Source: Butyricimonas faecalis (GTDB lineage: Bacteria > Bacteroidota > Bacteroidia > Bacteroidales > Marinifilaceae). Taken from it: DNA of 64,000 bases. Position 1 is the stretch's first letter; each line of letters begins with the position of its first letter. The DNA is taken from assembly GCF_003991565.1 (NCBI RefSeq), contig NZ_CP032819.1, positions 3,844,001-3,908,000 on the forward strand. Reading direction: 5' to 3'. Shown here in pieces: positions 1-8,481 of the stretch. The translations under genes and the position numbers were made by a program. Below the pieces are notes generated by a model that was not told the DNA's origin, searched no databases, and saw only the letters and a program-made list of their open reading frames with translations.

Positions 1-1
1 T

Positions 2-1165
2 CAGGCATTTGGTGAATATAGTTCAACGATCAAGAATTTCCCGAATCCGGATTTGAGTTGGGAAAAAACAATGAGCATCAACTCAAGTATTGATTTCTCT
101 TTGTTCAATAAAAAGTTGGTGGGATCGATCTCTTATTTTTATAAAAAGACAAAAGATGCCTTCTTGACGAAGAAGGTGGCTCAGGTGAACGGTGTGACCT
201 CTTACACGGTGAATCAAGGAACGGTAGAAAATCAGGGTCTTGAGGTGGCGTTAAATATCAATCCGGTTAACACGTCTATGGGGGGAAGTCGGAAAGGATT
301 TTCTTGGCGTATAGACCCGCAATTGGGACAGGTTGTCAATAAATTGATTAATAAGGTGATTGAAACACAGAAATATGATCCGTTACATGATGATTACACG
401 TATTTGGATTATTTGAACGGAACGGCACACGTGTCAGGTAAACCGTTGAACTCATTTTATTCATATGAATTTACCGGTTTGAATTCCGATGACGGACGTC
501 CGATGTTTGCCCGTACGGGAGAGGAGTATTTTGAGAAATATTGCGATATGCCCAAATCGAAAGTTTTCACGGAGGTGATGAAATATACCGGATGTCGGGT
601 TCCTTATTTACAAGGAGGAATTTTGAATACAATTTCATGGAACGGTTTTGTGTTGAGTTGCAACATCTCTTACAGTATCGGATCAAAGGTTCGTTTGTTG
701 AAGCTTTATAATCCGGATGCTTCTTCAATGGCGGTTTCTCCAACTCAAAATTTGAGAAAAGAGTTTGTTAAACGTTGGCAAACATCCGGTGATGAGAAAT
801 ACACGAATATACCGGGATTGTTGTCAAAGAATGAATACTCCGCAACTCTTAATCCTTGGTGGAAATCAGAAACTTATTCATTTGCCAAGAATATATGGGA
901 AATGTATAACTATGCCGATATCCGGGTAGTTAGCGGTAATTACTTGAAACTTCAAAGTTTGAATTTGCGTTACGTTTTCTCGGATAATGTATGTAAAAAA
1001 TTACATTGTAATTCTCTTTACATGTCAATATCAGGAACAAACTTGTTCACGTGGAGTGCGAAGGAGTTGAAAGGTCAGGATCCCTCTTCTCAATCGGGTT
1101 CGGCAGATAAGATTAACGTGCCGATTACTCCGACATATACTTTTAGTGTGAATGTGGCATTTTAA
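2..1165 (+). CDS. SusC/RagA-family TonB-dependent outer-membrane protein, C-terminal part (cut by window start)
   Basis: The reading frame is already open at base 2, so about 387 residues of the barrel end are seen and the true start lies outside the window. The protein ends in TYTFSVNVAF, with the terminal Phe usual for outer-membrane beta-barrels. It aligns by eye along its length with the end of the second SusC in this window: both carry YKKT.DAFL, then NGVT.Y.VNQGT, then SFYSY.F and SGTNLFT, at matching spacing, so the two are paralogues. SusC proteins form the TonB-powered channel capped by a SusD lipoprotein, and the SusD gene follows after 11 bases. The substrate cannot be read from this part. 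The missing N-terminus would show whether it has a signalling (STN) domain. Confidence 0.95.
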   Translation, partial: QAFGEYSSTIKNFPNPDLSWEKTMSINSSIDFSLFNKKLVGSISYFYKKTKDAFLTKKVAQVNGVTSYTVNQGTVENQGLEVALNINPVNTSMGGSRKGFSWRIDPQLGQVVNKLINKVIETQKYDPLHDDYTYLDYLNGTAHVSGKPLNSFYSYEFTGLNSDDGRPMFARTGEEYFEKYCDMPKSKVFTEVMKYTGCRVPYLQGGILNTISWNGFVLSCNISYSIGSKVRLLKLYNPDASSMAVSPTQNLRKEFVKRWQTSGDEKYTNIPGLLSKNEYSATLNPWWKSETYSFAKNIWEMYNYADIRVVSGNYLKLQSLNLRYVFSDNVCKKLHCNSLYMSISGTNLFTWSAKELKGQDPSSQSGSADKINVPITPTYTFSVNVAF

Positions 1166-1176
1166 ATTGTAGATGT

Positions 1177-2772
1177 ATGAAAAAATATATTCTTTTAATT
1201 TGGGTGGTTGCCTGTGGATTGCTTACCGGTTGTGATGATTTTTTGGAGGAGCATTCGAATGACAATGCTTATGCGACGACCTGTAAGGATTTGAACGAGT
1301 TATTGATTGGGAACGGGTACATGAAATATTACGTGTCTCGGGCAAATTTATCTTCGTTGAGTGTTAATACAAAAAACGGGCCTTATTTCCCGTGGTTGTT
1401 GGTTATGGATGATGATGCGGAAGAGTTTGTTAGAGGATCGTATTCTAAGAATTCTCCATTGGCGGAATTGGAAGGTTTTTACGAATGGGTGAGTAACCCG
1501 TATAATATCGATGGGGTTCTTTATAGTGATAAGACTTGGGGACGCTTGTACGAACACATCGGTGTTGTAAATGTGATTTTGGATAAAGTGGAGGAGTTTA
1601 AGCACGATACGGAAGCAGATCGTAATATAATCAAGGGACAGAGTCATTTTTTGAGAGGGGCGTACTATTACCTGTTGGTGAATTTGTATGCAAAGGCTTA
1701 TGACAAGATTTCCGCCTCTCGGGATTTGGGTGTTCCGTTAAAGTTGACTCCTTACGTGGAGGATATCAATTACACGAGATCTCCGGTGGACAGTGTCTAT
1801 ATGCAGATTGTTAGAGATTTGGAATTAGCTGTCACCGAGTTGGAGGGATATAAACCGGCAACTGTTCGGAGGGCTTCACAGGATGCTGCGCGAGCTTTGT
1901 TAAGCCGTGTATATTGTTATATGGGGAAATGGGAATTGGTTCCTGACTTGTGTAATGCCATTTTGGATGGAAATAGATGGAGTCTTCGGAATTTAAATAC
2001 GATGAATGCAGATTCTTCGTGGATTGAGATCTCCTCTCCCGAGATTATTTTTGCCAATGGTAGTCATTGTGTGAATCGGGTATTCCCAACCGTGAAAAAT
2101 GCATCGGGAAGATCCGGTTTCCGGGTTTCCGATGAGTTGGTGGACTTATTTAATGAACACGGAACGGTTGAAACGACTGTTGGTGGATCCTCTGTTGAGG
2201 TGTTGAATGATTGTCGAAAAGCGGTGACTCTTTACATGGAGGACGCTCCGAATGTGGATTATTATATTCCTCGGAAGACGAAAAAAGATGAGGTAAAGAG
2301 TGAATATGATTTTGTTTCGGATAATTTTTCTATTCGTCTTTCGGAGGTGTATTTGAATTTGGCCGAGGCTTACGCGATGACTGATCAAGAGGATTTGGCC
2401 AAGGCAACCTTGAAAACATTGTTGGAGAAGCGTTTGGTGAGAGTGAATGATATTACGGCAACGGGTGAAGATCTTGTAAAATTGATTCGGAATGAACGAC
2501 GTCGAGAGTTGTGTTTCGAAGGGCAACGGTGGTTTGATCTTCGTCGATATGCGGTTTCTCCCCGTTATCCTGAAGTAAAACAGATTGTGCATAAAGTGTA
2601 CGATTATGTTTATGGTGATATGAATACGGTCGGTTCATATCGCGGATATTACGTGTTACCCGAATATCCGGACGGAGGTTGGTTGTTACCGATACCAAAT
2701 GAAGAGATTGAACAGACCGATGGATCTATCGTGAATAATGAGAGACAAGATTGTATATTATATGAATACTAG
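1177..2772 (+). CDS. SusD/RagB-family surface lipoprotein (cassette A)
   Basis: This 531-residue protein starts with a lipoprotein signal (lipobox LTGC, Cys19) followed by acidic DDFLEE, as in many exported Bacteroidetes lipoproteins. An alpha-helical TPR-like body follows, with the SusD-typical segments FLRGAYYYLLVNLYAKAY near residue 155 and ELCFEGQRWFDLRRYAV near residue 445. The latter is the conserved SusD_RagB C-terminal signature. It lies 11 bases after the SusC stop, so the two form the usual SusC/SusD transport pair. It is paralogous to the SusD at 22398, sharing the EDFL/DDFLEE start, the VDLGVPLK-like stretch and the C-terminal signature. Ligand specificity is not predictable; the neighbouring proteases argue for a peptide or protein rather than a glycan. 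Confidence 0.95.
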   Translation: MKKYILLIWVVACGLLTGCDDFLEEHSNDNAYATTCKDLNELLIGNGYMKYYVSRANLSSLSVNTKNGPYFPWLLVMDDDAEEFVRGSYSKNSPLAELEGFYEWVSNPYNIDGVLYSDKTWGRLYEHIGVVNVILDKVEEFKHDTEADRNIIKGQSHFLRGAYYYLLVNLYAKAYDKISASRDLGVPLKLTPYVEDINYTRSPVDSVYMQIVRDLELAVTELEGYKPATVRRASQDAARALLSRVYCYMGKWELVPDLCNAILDGNRWSLRNLNTMNADSSWIEISSPEIIFANGSHCVNRVFPTVKNASGRSGFRVSDELVDLFNEHGTVETTVGGSSVEVLNDCRKAVTLYMEDAPNVDYYIPRKTKKDEVKSEYDFVSDNFSIRLSEVYLNLAEAYAMTDQEDLAKATLKTLLEKRLVRVNDITATGEDLVKLIRNERRRELCFEGQRWFDLRRYAVSPRYPEVKQIVHKVYDYVYGDMNTVGSYRGYYVLPEYPDGGWLLPIPNEEIEQTDGSIVNNERQDCILYEY

Positions 2773-2776
2773 GATT

Positions 2777-3799
2777 ATGAAAGCAAACATATTAATCGGT
2801 GGCTTATTGGTAGCCGTTGCCCTTTGGGCATGCGGAGATAATGACGAGGCATCGGCATCTCACGCGGAAGCGAATTGGTTTACTTTAGAGTATGATCCCA
2901 ATGCCGGAGAGTTGGATAAGTTGATTTATGAAATTTATGATGAAACGGGTTTCCCTATTTTCTACAATGATACGTTGAAGACTCAAGTGCGTTATGATAA
3001 AGGAGGTAAACCTTATAATTATTATGAAATTTTCAAAACCGGTTATTCTTATTCTGGACAGGCGAAAGAGCGTTACTACTCTTTGCAGCGGGATGAAGAG
3101 AAGGTGCGATTGATGGTAGAGTTATTGCGAGATTATGCGATAAAACCTTATCTTGCAAAAAATCAAGGTCCTGACTTTAAAGGAAGATACGGGGCTTATG
3201 CCTTTCTTTTGTTAGATACGTTGTTTAACGCAAATAGTAAGCCTGACTCATTATATCACTCTTTGGGGGTAACGGCTTTGAGTACCCGTTACGTGATGAA
3301 ACGTGGAAGTAGTTTAATTTCAGTGGATATGATGACGGAAGAGGAGAAGGAGAGATTTGGATGGAATTTCGCTATTTATGAGTTAAAACGTTATTTGCAA
3401 ATGGTTTATCCCACAGAATTTCAGGCCTATTTTGACGTTACTTTGGAAACGCCCGATCATGAACAATGGAAAAATGGAAGTGCATTAAGAGATATTTTTG
3501 AGATTAAAGATAGTGGAATAAATTCTTATAATTACGTGAACAAACCCGGGTATAATGCAGATTTTCCAACCAATCCGAGGAGATATGGCGTTTTAAGATA
3601 TCAAAAGGTTGATAAATATAGCGTTTATTTTCCCACTAAATTGGAAGATCTTATGGCATTTACCGAGATGATTCACACGATGAGCGATGCGGAGATTCGG
3701 GCTGAGCATGGCGAGTTCCCTATGATTATGAAGCGTTATGAGATGTTGTTGGAGTTATTGAAATTGAGTGGTTTAACACAATTTATTAAAGGAGAATAA
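2777..3799 (+). CDS. PF15890-like putative zinc-metallopeptidase lipoprotein, zinc site apparently lost
   Basis: The predicted product has 340 residues. The start MKANILIGG at 2777 is preferred because it follows the SusD stop by 4 bases and gives a clean lipoprotein signal (VAVALWAC). An in-frame ATG at 2762 would overlap SusD. Size, position behind SusD and the segment VYPTEFQAYF match my recollection of the Bacteroidetes putative zinc-binding metallopeptidase lipoproteins (PF15890), in which an HEFxHxxH-type zinc motif lies about a dozen residues before a YPT.FQ stretch. Here that segment reads GWNFAIYELKRYLQ, with no HExxH. The protein is therefore probably a binding or accessory subunit of the SusC/SusD complex, not an enzyme. 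It is paralogous to the gene at 24076, which also lacks the motif. Family assignment is from memory and should be confirmed with a profile. Confidence 0.75.
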   Translation: MKANILIGGLLVAVALWACGDNDEASASHAEANWFTLEYDPNAGELDKLIYEIYDETGFPIFYNDTLKTQVRYDKGGKPYNYYEIFKTGYSYSGQAKERYYSLQRDEEKVRLMVELLRDYAIKPYLAKNQGPDFKGRYGAYAFLLLDTLFNANSKPDSLYHSLGVTALSTRYVMKRGSSLISVDMMTEEEKERFGWNFAIYELKRYLQMVYPTEFQAYFDVTLETPDHEQWKNGSALRDIFEIKDSGINSYNYVNKPGYNADFPTNPRRYGVLRYQKVDKYSVYFPTKLEDLMAFTEMIHTMSDAEIRAEHGEFPMIMKRYEMLLELLKLSGLTQFIKGE

Positions 3800-3807
3800 G
3801 TTTGATT

Positions 3808-4332
3808 ATGATGAAAAGGTTTTTACTTGTATTTGCGGTTATCGTGTTGGCATTGCCAACGTTCGCTCAAAAATCTGCTGCACAGATCGCCGGAGAAAAA
3901 CTTCGGGAAAAATGGATGAACCAAAAGGCTCCGGAGTTTGTGGTTGAGAAATGGTTGACGAAAGAGCCAAAGATGAAAGGTAAGTTTATATTGGTGGATT
4001 TTTGGGGACCTTCTTGCGGGCCTTGTCGCAAATTGATTCCGGAATTGAACGAGTGGAGTAAATTGTTTAAAAAGGATCTGTTGGTTATCGGAGTTGCACC
4101 GAATAAAGAGGAGAGTGTTCGTAAGATGAAAGAACCGGTTATCGAGTATTTCAGTGCAATCGATACGCAACAGCGGATGTCTAAAATCTATGGTTTGAAG
4201 TTCTATCCAATGGCTGTGTTGATAGATCCAGACGGCATTGTTCGTTGGATTGGTTATCCATCCACGGAAGATTTCACTAAAGAGTTTGTGAAGAAAACTA
4301 TTGACGAATATAAAAATCAAAAAAAGAAATAA
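3808..4332 (+). CDS. Exported thioredoxin-like (TlpA/ResA-type) protein
   Basis: The product has about 174 residues. ATG codons at 3808 and 3811 are both possible; GGAG at 3791 lies upstream. A Sec signal (FLLVFAVIVLALPTFA, followed by Gln) sends it to the periplasm. The thioredoxin fold carries the active site SCGPCRK with cysteines near residues 70 and 73, preceded by LVDFWGPS, and the cis-Pro region is FYPMAVLID. It would act as a disulfide reductase or isomerase in the envelope. It begins 8 bases after the preceding lipoprotein and is followed by a strong terminator, so it is the last gene of the SusC-SusD-lipoprotein transcript. The context suggests it keeps a substrate or partner of the importer reduced. 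Confidence 0.9.
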   Translation: MMKRFLLVFAVIVLALPTFAQKSAAQIAGEKLREKWMNQKAPEFVVEKWLTKEPKMKGKFILVDFWGPSCGPCRKLIPELNEWSKLFKKDLLVIGVAPNKEESVRKMKEPVIEYFSAIDTQQRMSKIYGLKFYPMAVLIDPDGIVRWIGYPSTEDFTKEFVKKTIDEYKNQKKK

Positions 4333-4367
4333 AACGCTGATAAATAGACTGTTTTGTTTAACAAGAG

Positions 4368-4406
4368 AAAATCCCCGTCCTGCCGACAAGGTAGGCGGGG
4401 ATTTTT
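4368..4406 (+). terminator. Rho-independent terminator after the cassette A thioredoxin
   Basis: The arms AAAATCCCCG (4368-4377) and CGGGGATTTT (4396-4405) pair perfectly. Inner bases CCTGCC and GGTAGG extend the stem with one G-U pair, and a T-run follows. It separates the SusC/SusD transcript from the efflux operon that starts at 4485. Confidence 0.9.
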
Positions 4407-4484
4407 GTTGAAAATAAATGAATTCCTGTACCCGTTTTTTGGTGGAAGTTCGTGTTAAGTTAAAATTTAACTGAAAAAGTATAG

Positions 4485-5852
4485 ATGAATAAATTGAAGT
4501 TTGCAAGAAAAAGGGTATTGCCTTTTTTGTGTATCATGTTGTTGAGCATTTCACTTCGAGGACAGGAGGCGAGTAAAGGAGATTTTTCGGAAAAACGCAT
4601 TTCGATAGAAAAGTGTCAACAATGGGCGATGGAGAATTATCCAGCCATCAAGCAACACGATTTGCTGGATAAAGCTCGGGAATATACATTGTCGAACATT
4701 TCCCGGGTTTATCGACCGGAGTTTAGCTTGTCGGGGGTCGCTTCGTGGCAGTCTGAGCGGATGAAGTTGGACTTGAAAATGCCGAAGACGGTGAATGTCA
4801 GCATGGATTTGAACGGGCCGGTGAGTATTCCGGTTTCTATTCCCGAGATGTCCATTCCGGTGAGTGATCAAGATCGGTATAACGTGTCGTTGATGTTAAA
4901 ACAAGCGTTGTGGACGGGGGGAAGAGTGAAGGCCGGGAAGCAAGTGGCAGAGAGCGAAATAGACATGATGCATGCGGGGTTGGATGCTCAGTTATACGAG
5001 ATTAAGGATAAGGTCAAAGAGTTGTATTTCGGTTTGTTGACGATAGAGGGGAAAGAGAAACAATTGGATTGTGCGGATGAGATTTTGGATAGTTTACATG
5101 TTCGTGCCGAGGCCGCATTGAAGGATGGTGTGATTTATGAAACGGATTTAGATGTGATAGAGGTGGAGCGTATTAAATACAGGCAGTTGCGATTGGAGTT
5201 GGAGGCTAAGCGAGAGGCGTGTTTGGGTGTGTTGTCCATGTTGATTCATCGCCCTTTGTCGAAGGAGACTGAGTTGCAAGTGCCCGAGGAGGTGATATTG
5301 GAAAGCGATAAGATTGAACGGCCTGAGTTGAAATATTTGGATAGTAAGATTGATCGTTTGGAGGCGGATTTAAAGATGCAAAACGCAGAAAACATGCCGA
5401 AATTAGGATTGTTTGCCACGGGGGGGTATGGAAAGTCGGGATTGAATACGTTTGACAAAGAATTTAAACCTTATTTTATCGGAGGAATTATGTTGAGCTG
5501 GAATTTTGGGAAACTAAATACTTTGAAAAATGATCGTAAATTGAAACGGGTGCAACAGGAGAGCGTGAGAATCGAGCAGGAGAGTTTTATTTTTAACACG
5601 AAGATGGAGATGTTGATGCAGGATGCTGAAATTAAGAAAATGAGAAATCTGGTGAAGGAGGACGAAAAGGTGCTTCGTTTGCGAGAATCTATTAGACAGG
5701 CTTCGGAGGTAAAATACGCGAATGGCGTGTACACGATTTCCGAATTGATTTCCGATGTAAATTATGCGTTGATTGCTCAACAAGAGAAGTTATTGCGGGA
5801 GATCGAGTTGAAAATGATGATTTATTCAAAAAAGATAACGTTGGGTTTATAA
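4485..5852 (+). CDS. TolC-family outer-membrane efflux protein
   Basis: This 455-residue protein has an N-terminal Sec signal (LPFLCIMLLSISLRG, then Gln) and the pattern of two outer-membrane efflux (OEP) repeats. Each repeat has long charged helices (for example residues 180-245 and 365-440) and a short strand region such as YFIGGIMLSWNFG near residue 335. It opens an operon of six genes (TolC, HlyD, two ABC ATPases, two ABC-2 permeases) and is expected to form the outer-membrane duct of that pump. It sits downstream of a terminator, so it probably has its own promoter in 4407-4484. No clear TAnnTTTG box was found there. The exported molecule is unknown. Confidence 0.93.
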   Translation: MNKLKFARKRVLPFLCIMLLSISLRGQEASKGDFSEKRISIEKCQQWAMENYPAIKQHDLLDKAREYTLSNISRVYRPEFSLSGVASWQSERMKLDLKMPKTVNVSMDLNGPVSIPVSIPEMSIPVSDQDRYNVSLMLKQALWTGGRVKAGKQVAESEIDMMHAGLDAQLYEIKDKVKELYFGLLTIEGKEKQLDCADEILDSLHVRAEAALKDGVIYETDLDVIEVERIKYRQLRLELEAKREACLGVLSMLIHRPLSKETELQVPEEVILESDKIERPELKYLDSKIDRLEADLKMQNAENMPKLGLFATGGYGKSGLNTFDKEFKPYFIGGIMLSWNFGKLNTLKNDRKLKRVQQESVRIEQESFIFNTKMEMLMQDAEIKKMRNLVKEDEKVLRLRESIRQASEVKYANGVYTISELISDVNYALIAQQEKLLREIELKMMIYSKKITLGL

Positions 5853-5902
5853 TATCCATGAAAGGAGAGTTCAATCGAATTGATAAAGTTTAAAGTATTT
5901 GA

Positions 5903-6811
5903 ATGATGAATAGCAAAATTTTATATACAGTGTTTTTGGCTTGTGTTTTTGGAGTCGGTTGTAATCATAAAATGGAAAAACGCCAAGCGTCGGGAATGTT
6001 TGAGACAAGAGAAGTGGTGGTTTCGTCGGAAATCAGTGGAAGAGTGGAGCGTTTGGAGGTGATGGAAGGTGATTACGTGGAGGCAGGTAAAGTGGTCGGT
6101 TTGATCGACACGATGCAGTTGCATTGGTTGAAGGTGCAAGCCCAGCAAGCTGCAGTGGCTGTGAATGAACGAATCCCAAATTTAGACAAAATATTGGAAG
6201 TTTACCGCTTAAAAGTGGAGCGGGGAGAGAAGGAGTTGGCACGGGTGGAACGTTTGCTGGCAGGAAAGGCTGCCACGCAAAAGCAGTATGATGATGTGAA
6301 GGCAATGGTGGATGAGGGGCGTTCTGCATTGGAGGGACAGACTCATCAGGCCGAGGTGATGATTGCCGGAGCAAAGGCTGAGAGCGCGGCGATTGCGTTG
6401 AAAGTGGATCAAGTGAATGATCAGATTCGTCGTTGTTTGATTACCAATCCTGTGTCAGGTGTTGTTTTGGCCAAATACACGGAAGAGCAGGAGCTTGCCG
6501 CACCCGTGAAAGCTCTTTACAAGATAGGGGATATGAAGAACATGTATTTGCAGGTGTATGTTGAAGGATTTCAAGCCAATCGTTTGAAAGTTGGAGATTC
6601 GGTGAAGGTGTTTGCCCAGTTGGGAGGGGGAGAGGAACGAGAATACCAGGGACGTATTTCATGGATCGCTTCAGACGCAGAGTTTGTTCCTAAAACTGTA
6701 CACACTCAAGACGAACGGGATAATTTGGTGTATGCCGTGAAAATTCATGTGGAGAATGACGGTGTTTTGCGGGTTGGTATGTATGGTGATGTGAAGTTTG
6801 ATACGTTGTAA
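5903..6811 (+). CDS. HlyD/YbhG-type periplasmic adaptor lipoprotein
   Basis: The product has 302 residues. The lipobox GVGC (Cys20) suggests anchoring as a lipoprotein. The order is a split biotinyl-lipoyl half (REVVVSSEISGRVERLEVMEG), a helical hairpin with Ala/Glu/Lys-rich coiled coil (about residues 75-165), the second lipoyl half (ITNPVSGVVLAKYTEEQE) and a beta-barrel domain (VEGFQANRLKVGDSVKVF). This is the membrane-fusion component joining an inner-membrane ABC transporter to TolC. It lies 50 bases after the TolC gene and 9 bases before the first ATPase. The short length and the ABC-2 partners fit the YbhG/YbhFSR class rather than the RND or MacA class. Confidence 0.92.
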   Translation: MMNSKILYTVFLACVFGVGCNHKMEKRQASGMFETREVVVSSEISGRVERLEVMEGDYVEAGKVVGLIDTMQLHWLKVQAQQAAVAVNERIPNLDKILEVYRLKVERGEKELARVERLLAGKAATQKQYDDVKAMVDEGRSALEGQTHQAEVMIAGAKAESAAIALKVDQVNDQIRRCLITNPVSGVVLAKYTEEQELAAPVKALYKIGDMKNMYLQVYVEGFQANRLKVGDSVKVFAQLGGGEEREYQGRISWIASDAEFVPKTVHTQDERDNLVYAVKIHVENDGVLRVGMYGDVKFDTL

Positions 6812-6820
6812 TCCGAAGGT

Positions 6821-7756
6821 ATGATTGTCGCTGAGGATATTTGTATGAAATACCGTCAGGTATTTAAAGAGGTTGTAGCCTTAAAAAATATTTCATTGAA
6901 TGTGAAGAAGGGTGAAATATTCGGGTTGATCGGTCCGGATGGGGCCGGTAAGAGCTCGTTATTTCGAATTTTGACAACCCTTCTTTTACCTACCGGAGGA
7001 AAGGCTTCCGTCGGGGGGTATGATGTGATTAAGCAATTCCGGGAGGTGAGGAATATTGTGGGATATATGCCGGGTAAGTTTTCTCTTTATCAGGATTTGT
7101 CTGTAGAGGAAAATTTGACTTTTTTCGCTAGCGTGTTTGACACGACGATTGAAGCCAATTATGATCAAGTGAAAGATATTTATGAACAATTGCTTCCTTT
7201 TAAGAATCGAAAAGCCGGAGCCTTGTCCGGGGGTATGAAACAGAAGTTGGGGTTGTGTTGTGCTTTAATTCATAAACCGAAAGTTTTGTTCTTGGATGAA
7301 CCGACAACAGGTGTTGACCCTATTTCACGAAAGGAGTTTTGGGATGTGTTAAAAAGATTGAGTGGAGATGGGATTTCCGTTTTTGTGTCCACTCCTTACA
7401 TGGATGAAGCTTGTTTGTGCGACCGAATCGGATTGATTTTTCGAGGAGAATTGCTTGATGTGGATACTCCGGAGCGATTGATTGGAAAGCATGAAAAAAA
7501 ATTGGTAGCATTCAAGGCGAAAAACATGTATCGTTTACTAGGAGATATTCGAAAAGAACCGGGTGTTTATTCCTGTTTCACGTTTGGAGATTCTCTTCAT
7601 ACCACTTTCCGGGAGAAGGATTTTCCGGTGGAAGAGTTTGTTCTCTCCTTGAAGAATGCGGGATATACAGACGTGGAATGGAAAAACATAGAAACGGGGA
7701 TTGAAGATTATTTTATGATGTTAACGAATGATATAAGCGATGGAACGGGTTATTGA
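6821..7756 (+). CDS. ABC transporter ATPase matching the N-terminal half of YbhF
   Basis: The product has 311 residues. The Walker A motif GPDGAGKSS lies at about residues 38-46, with Asp in the third position as in the first half of E. coli YbhF. The signature LSGGMKQKL begins at residue 135, and Walker B is VLFLDEPTTGVDP (Asp159). A regulatory tail follows. The H-loop position reads VSTPYMDEA, so His is replaced by Pro/Tyr; His is the usual residue there. The next gene overlaps it by 17 bases and resembles the C-terminal half of YbhF, so a fused double ATPase in Proteobacteria appears here as two cistrons. It powers the ABC-2 permeases downstream. Confidence 0.93.
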   Translation: MIVAEDICMKYRQVFKEVVALKNISLNVKKGEIFGLIGPDGAGKSSLFRILTTLLLPTGGKASVGGYDVIKQFREVRNIVGYMPGKFSLYQDLSVEENLTFFASVFDTTIEANYDQVKDIYEQLLPFKNRKAGALSGGMKQKLGLCCALIHKPKVLFLDEPTTGVDPISRKEFWDVLKRLSGDGISVFVSTPYMDEACLCDRIGLIFRGELLDVDTPERLIGKHEKKLVAFKAKNMYRLLGDIRKEPGVYSCFTFGDSLHTTFREKDFPVEEFVLSLKNAGYTDVEWKNIETGIEDYFMMLTNDISDGTGY

Positions 7757-8477
7757 AGTGGAACGGTTAGCAAAGAAGTTTGGTACGTTCACCGCGGTTG
7801 ATTATATTAGCTTTTACGTGGAACGTGGGGAAATTTTTGGATTTCTGGGAGCAAACGGAGCGGGTAAGACAACTGCCATGCGAATGTTGTGCGGGTTAAG
7901 CAAACCTACTTTTGGAACAGGGAATGTGGTCGGGTTCGATATTATCCGGGAGTCGGAGAAGATAAAGAGACGAATTGGGTACATGAGTCAGAAATTTTCT
8001 TTGTACGAGGGATTGACCGTGAAGGAAAATATCCGTTTGTACGGGGGGATTTACGGAATGCGACGTCGTGATATTGCACAAAAGATGGATCGGGTGTTGG
8101 CGTTTCTTGGCCTTTCCTCGGAGCGTAACACGTTGGTGCGGTTGTTGCCACAGGGGGTGAAACAACGATTGGCTTTTTCCGTGGCAACATTTCATGAACC
8201 GCAGATTGTGTTTTTAGATGAACCGACCGGTGGGGTGGATCCCGCTGTGAGACGAATGTTTTGGGAATTGATATATGAGGCTGCAGCCGAGGGAATAACT
8301 GTTTTTGTGACTACGCATTATATGGATGAGGCCGAATATTGTGATCGGGTATCGATTATGGTGGATGGCCGAATTCAAGCGTTAGATACTCCTATGGCGT
8401 TGAAACAGCAGTACGGGGTTCCGGGAATGCAAGAAGTGTTTTATTTGTTGGCTCGAGGCGCCCAAAGAAAGGAGTGA
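7740..8477 (+). CDS. ABC transporter ATPase matching the C-terminal half of YbhF
   Basis: This 245-residue protein starts inside the end of the previous gene (17-base overlap), suggesting translational coupling. Walker A is GANGAGKTT, Walker B is IVFLDEPTGGVDP, and the H-loop is VTTHYMDEAEYCDR. The signature motif is degenerate (LPQGVKQRLAF instead of LSGGQ), as in the second half of YbhF. A heterodimer with the preceding ATPase would therefore have one complete and one unusual composite site, plus an odd H-loop in its partner. It acts on the cytoplasmic face of the efflux complex. Confidence 0.93.
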   Translation: MERVIEVERLAKKFGTFTAVDYISFYVERGEIFGFLGANGAGKTTAMRMLCGLSKPTFGTGNVVGFDIIRESEKIKRRIGYMSQKFSLYEGLTVKENIRLYGGIYGMRRRDIAQKMDRVLAFLGLSSERNTLVRLLPQGVKQRLAFSVATFHEPQIVFLDEPTGGVDPAVRRMFWELIYEAAAEGITVFVTTHYMDEAEYCDRVSIMVDGRIQALDTPMALKQQYGVPGMQEVFYLLARGAQRKE

Positions 8478-8481
8478 TGTG

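Noticed and set aside
3823..4506. Minus-strand open frame of 227 codons opposite the cassette A thioredoxin
   Set aside because: It runs through a terminator and the start of the TolC gene, and the encoded text is low-complexity Phe/Ile/Arg.
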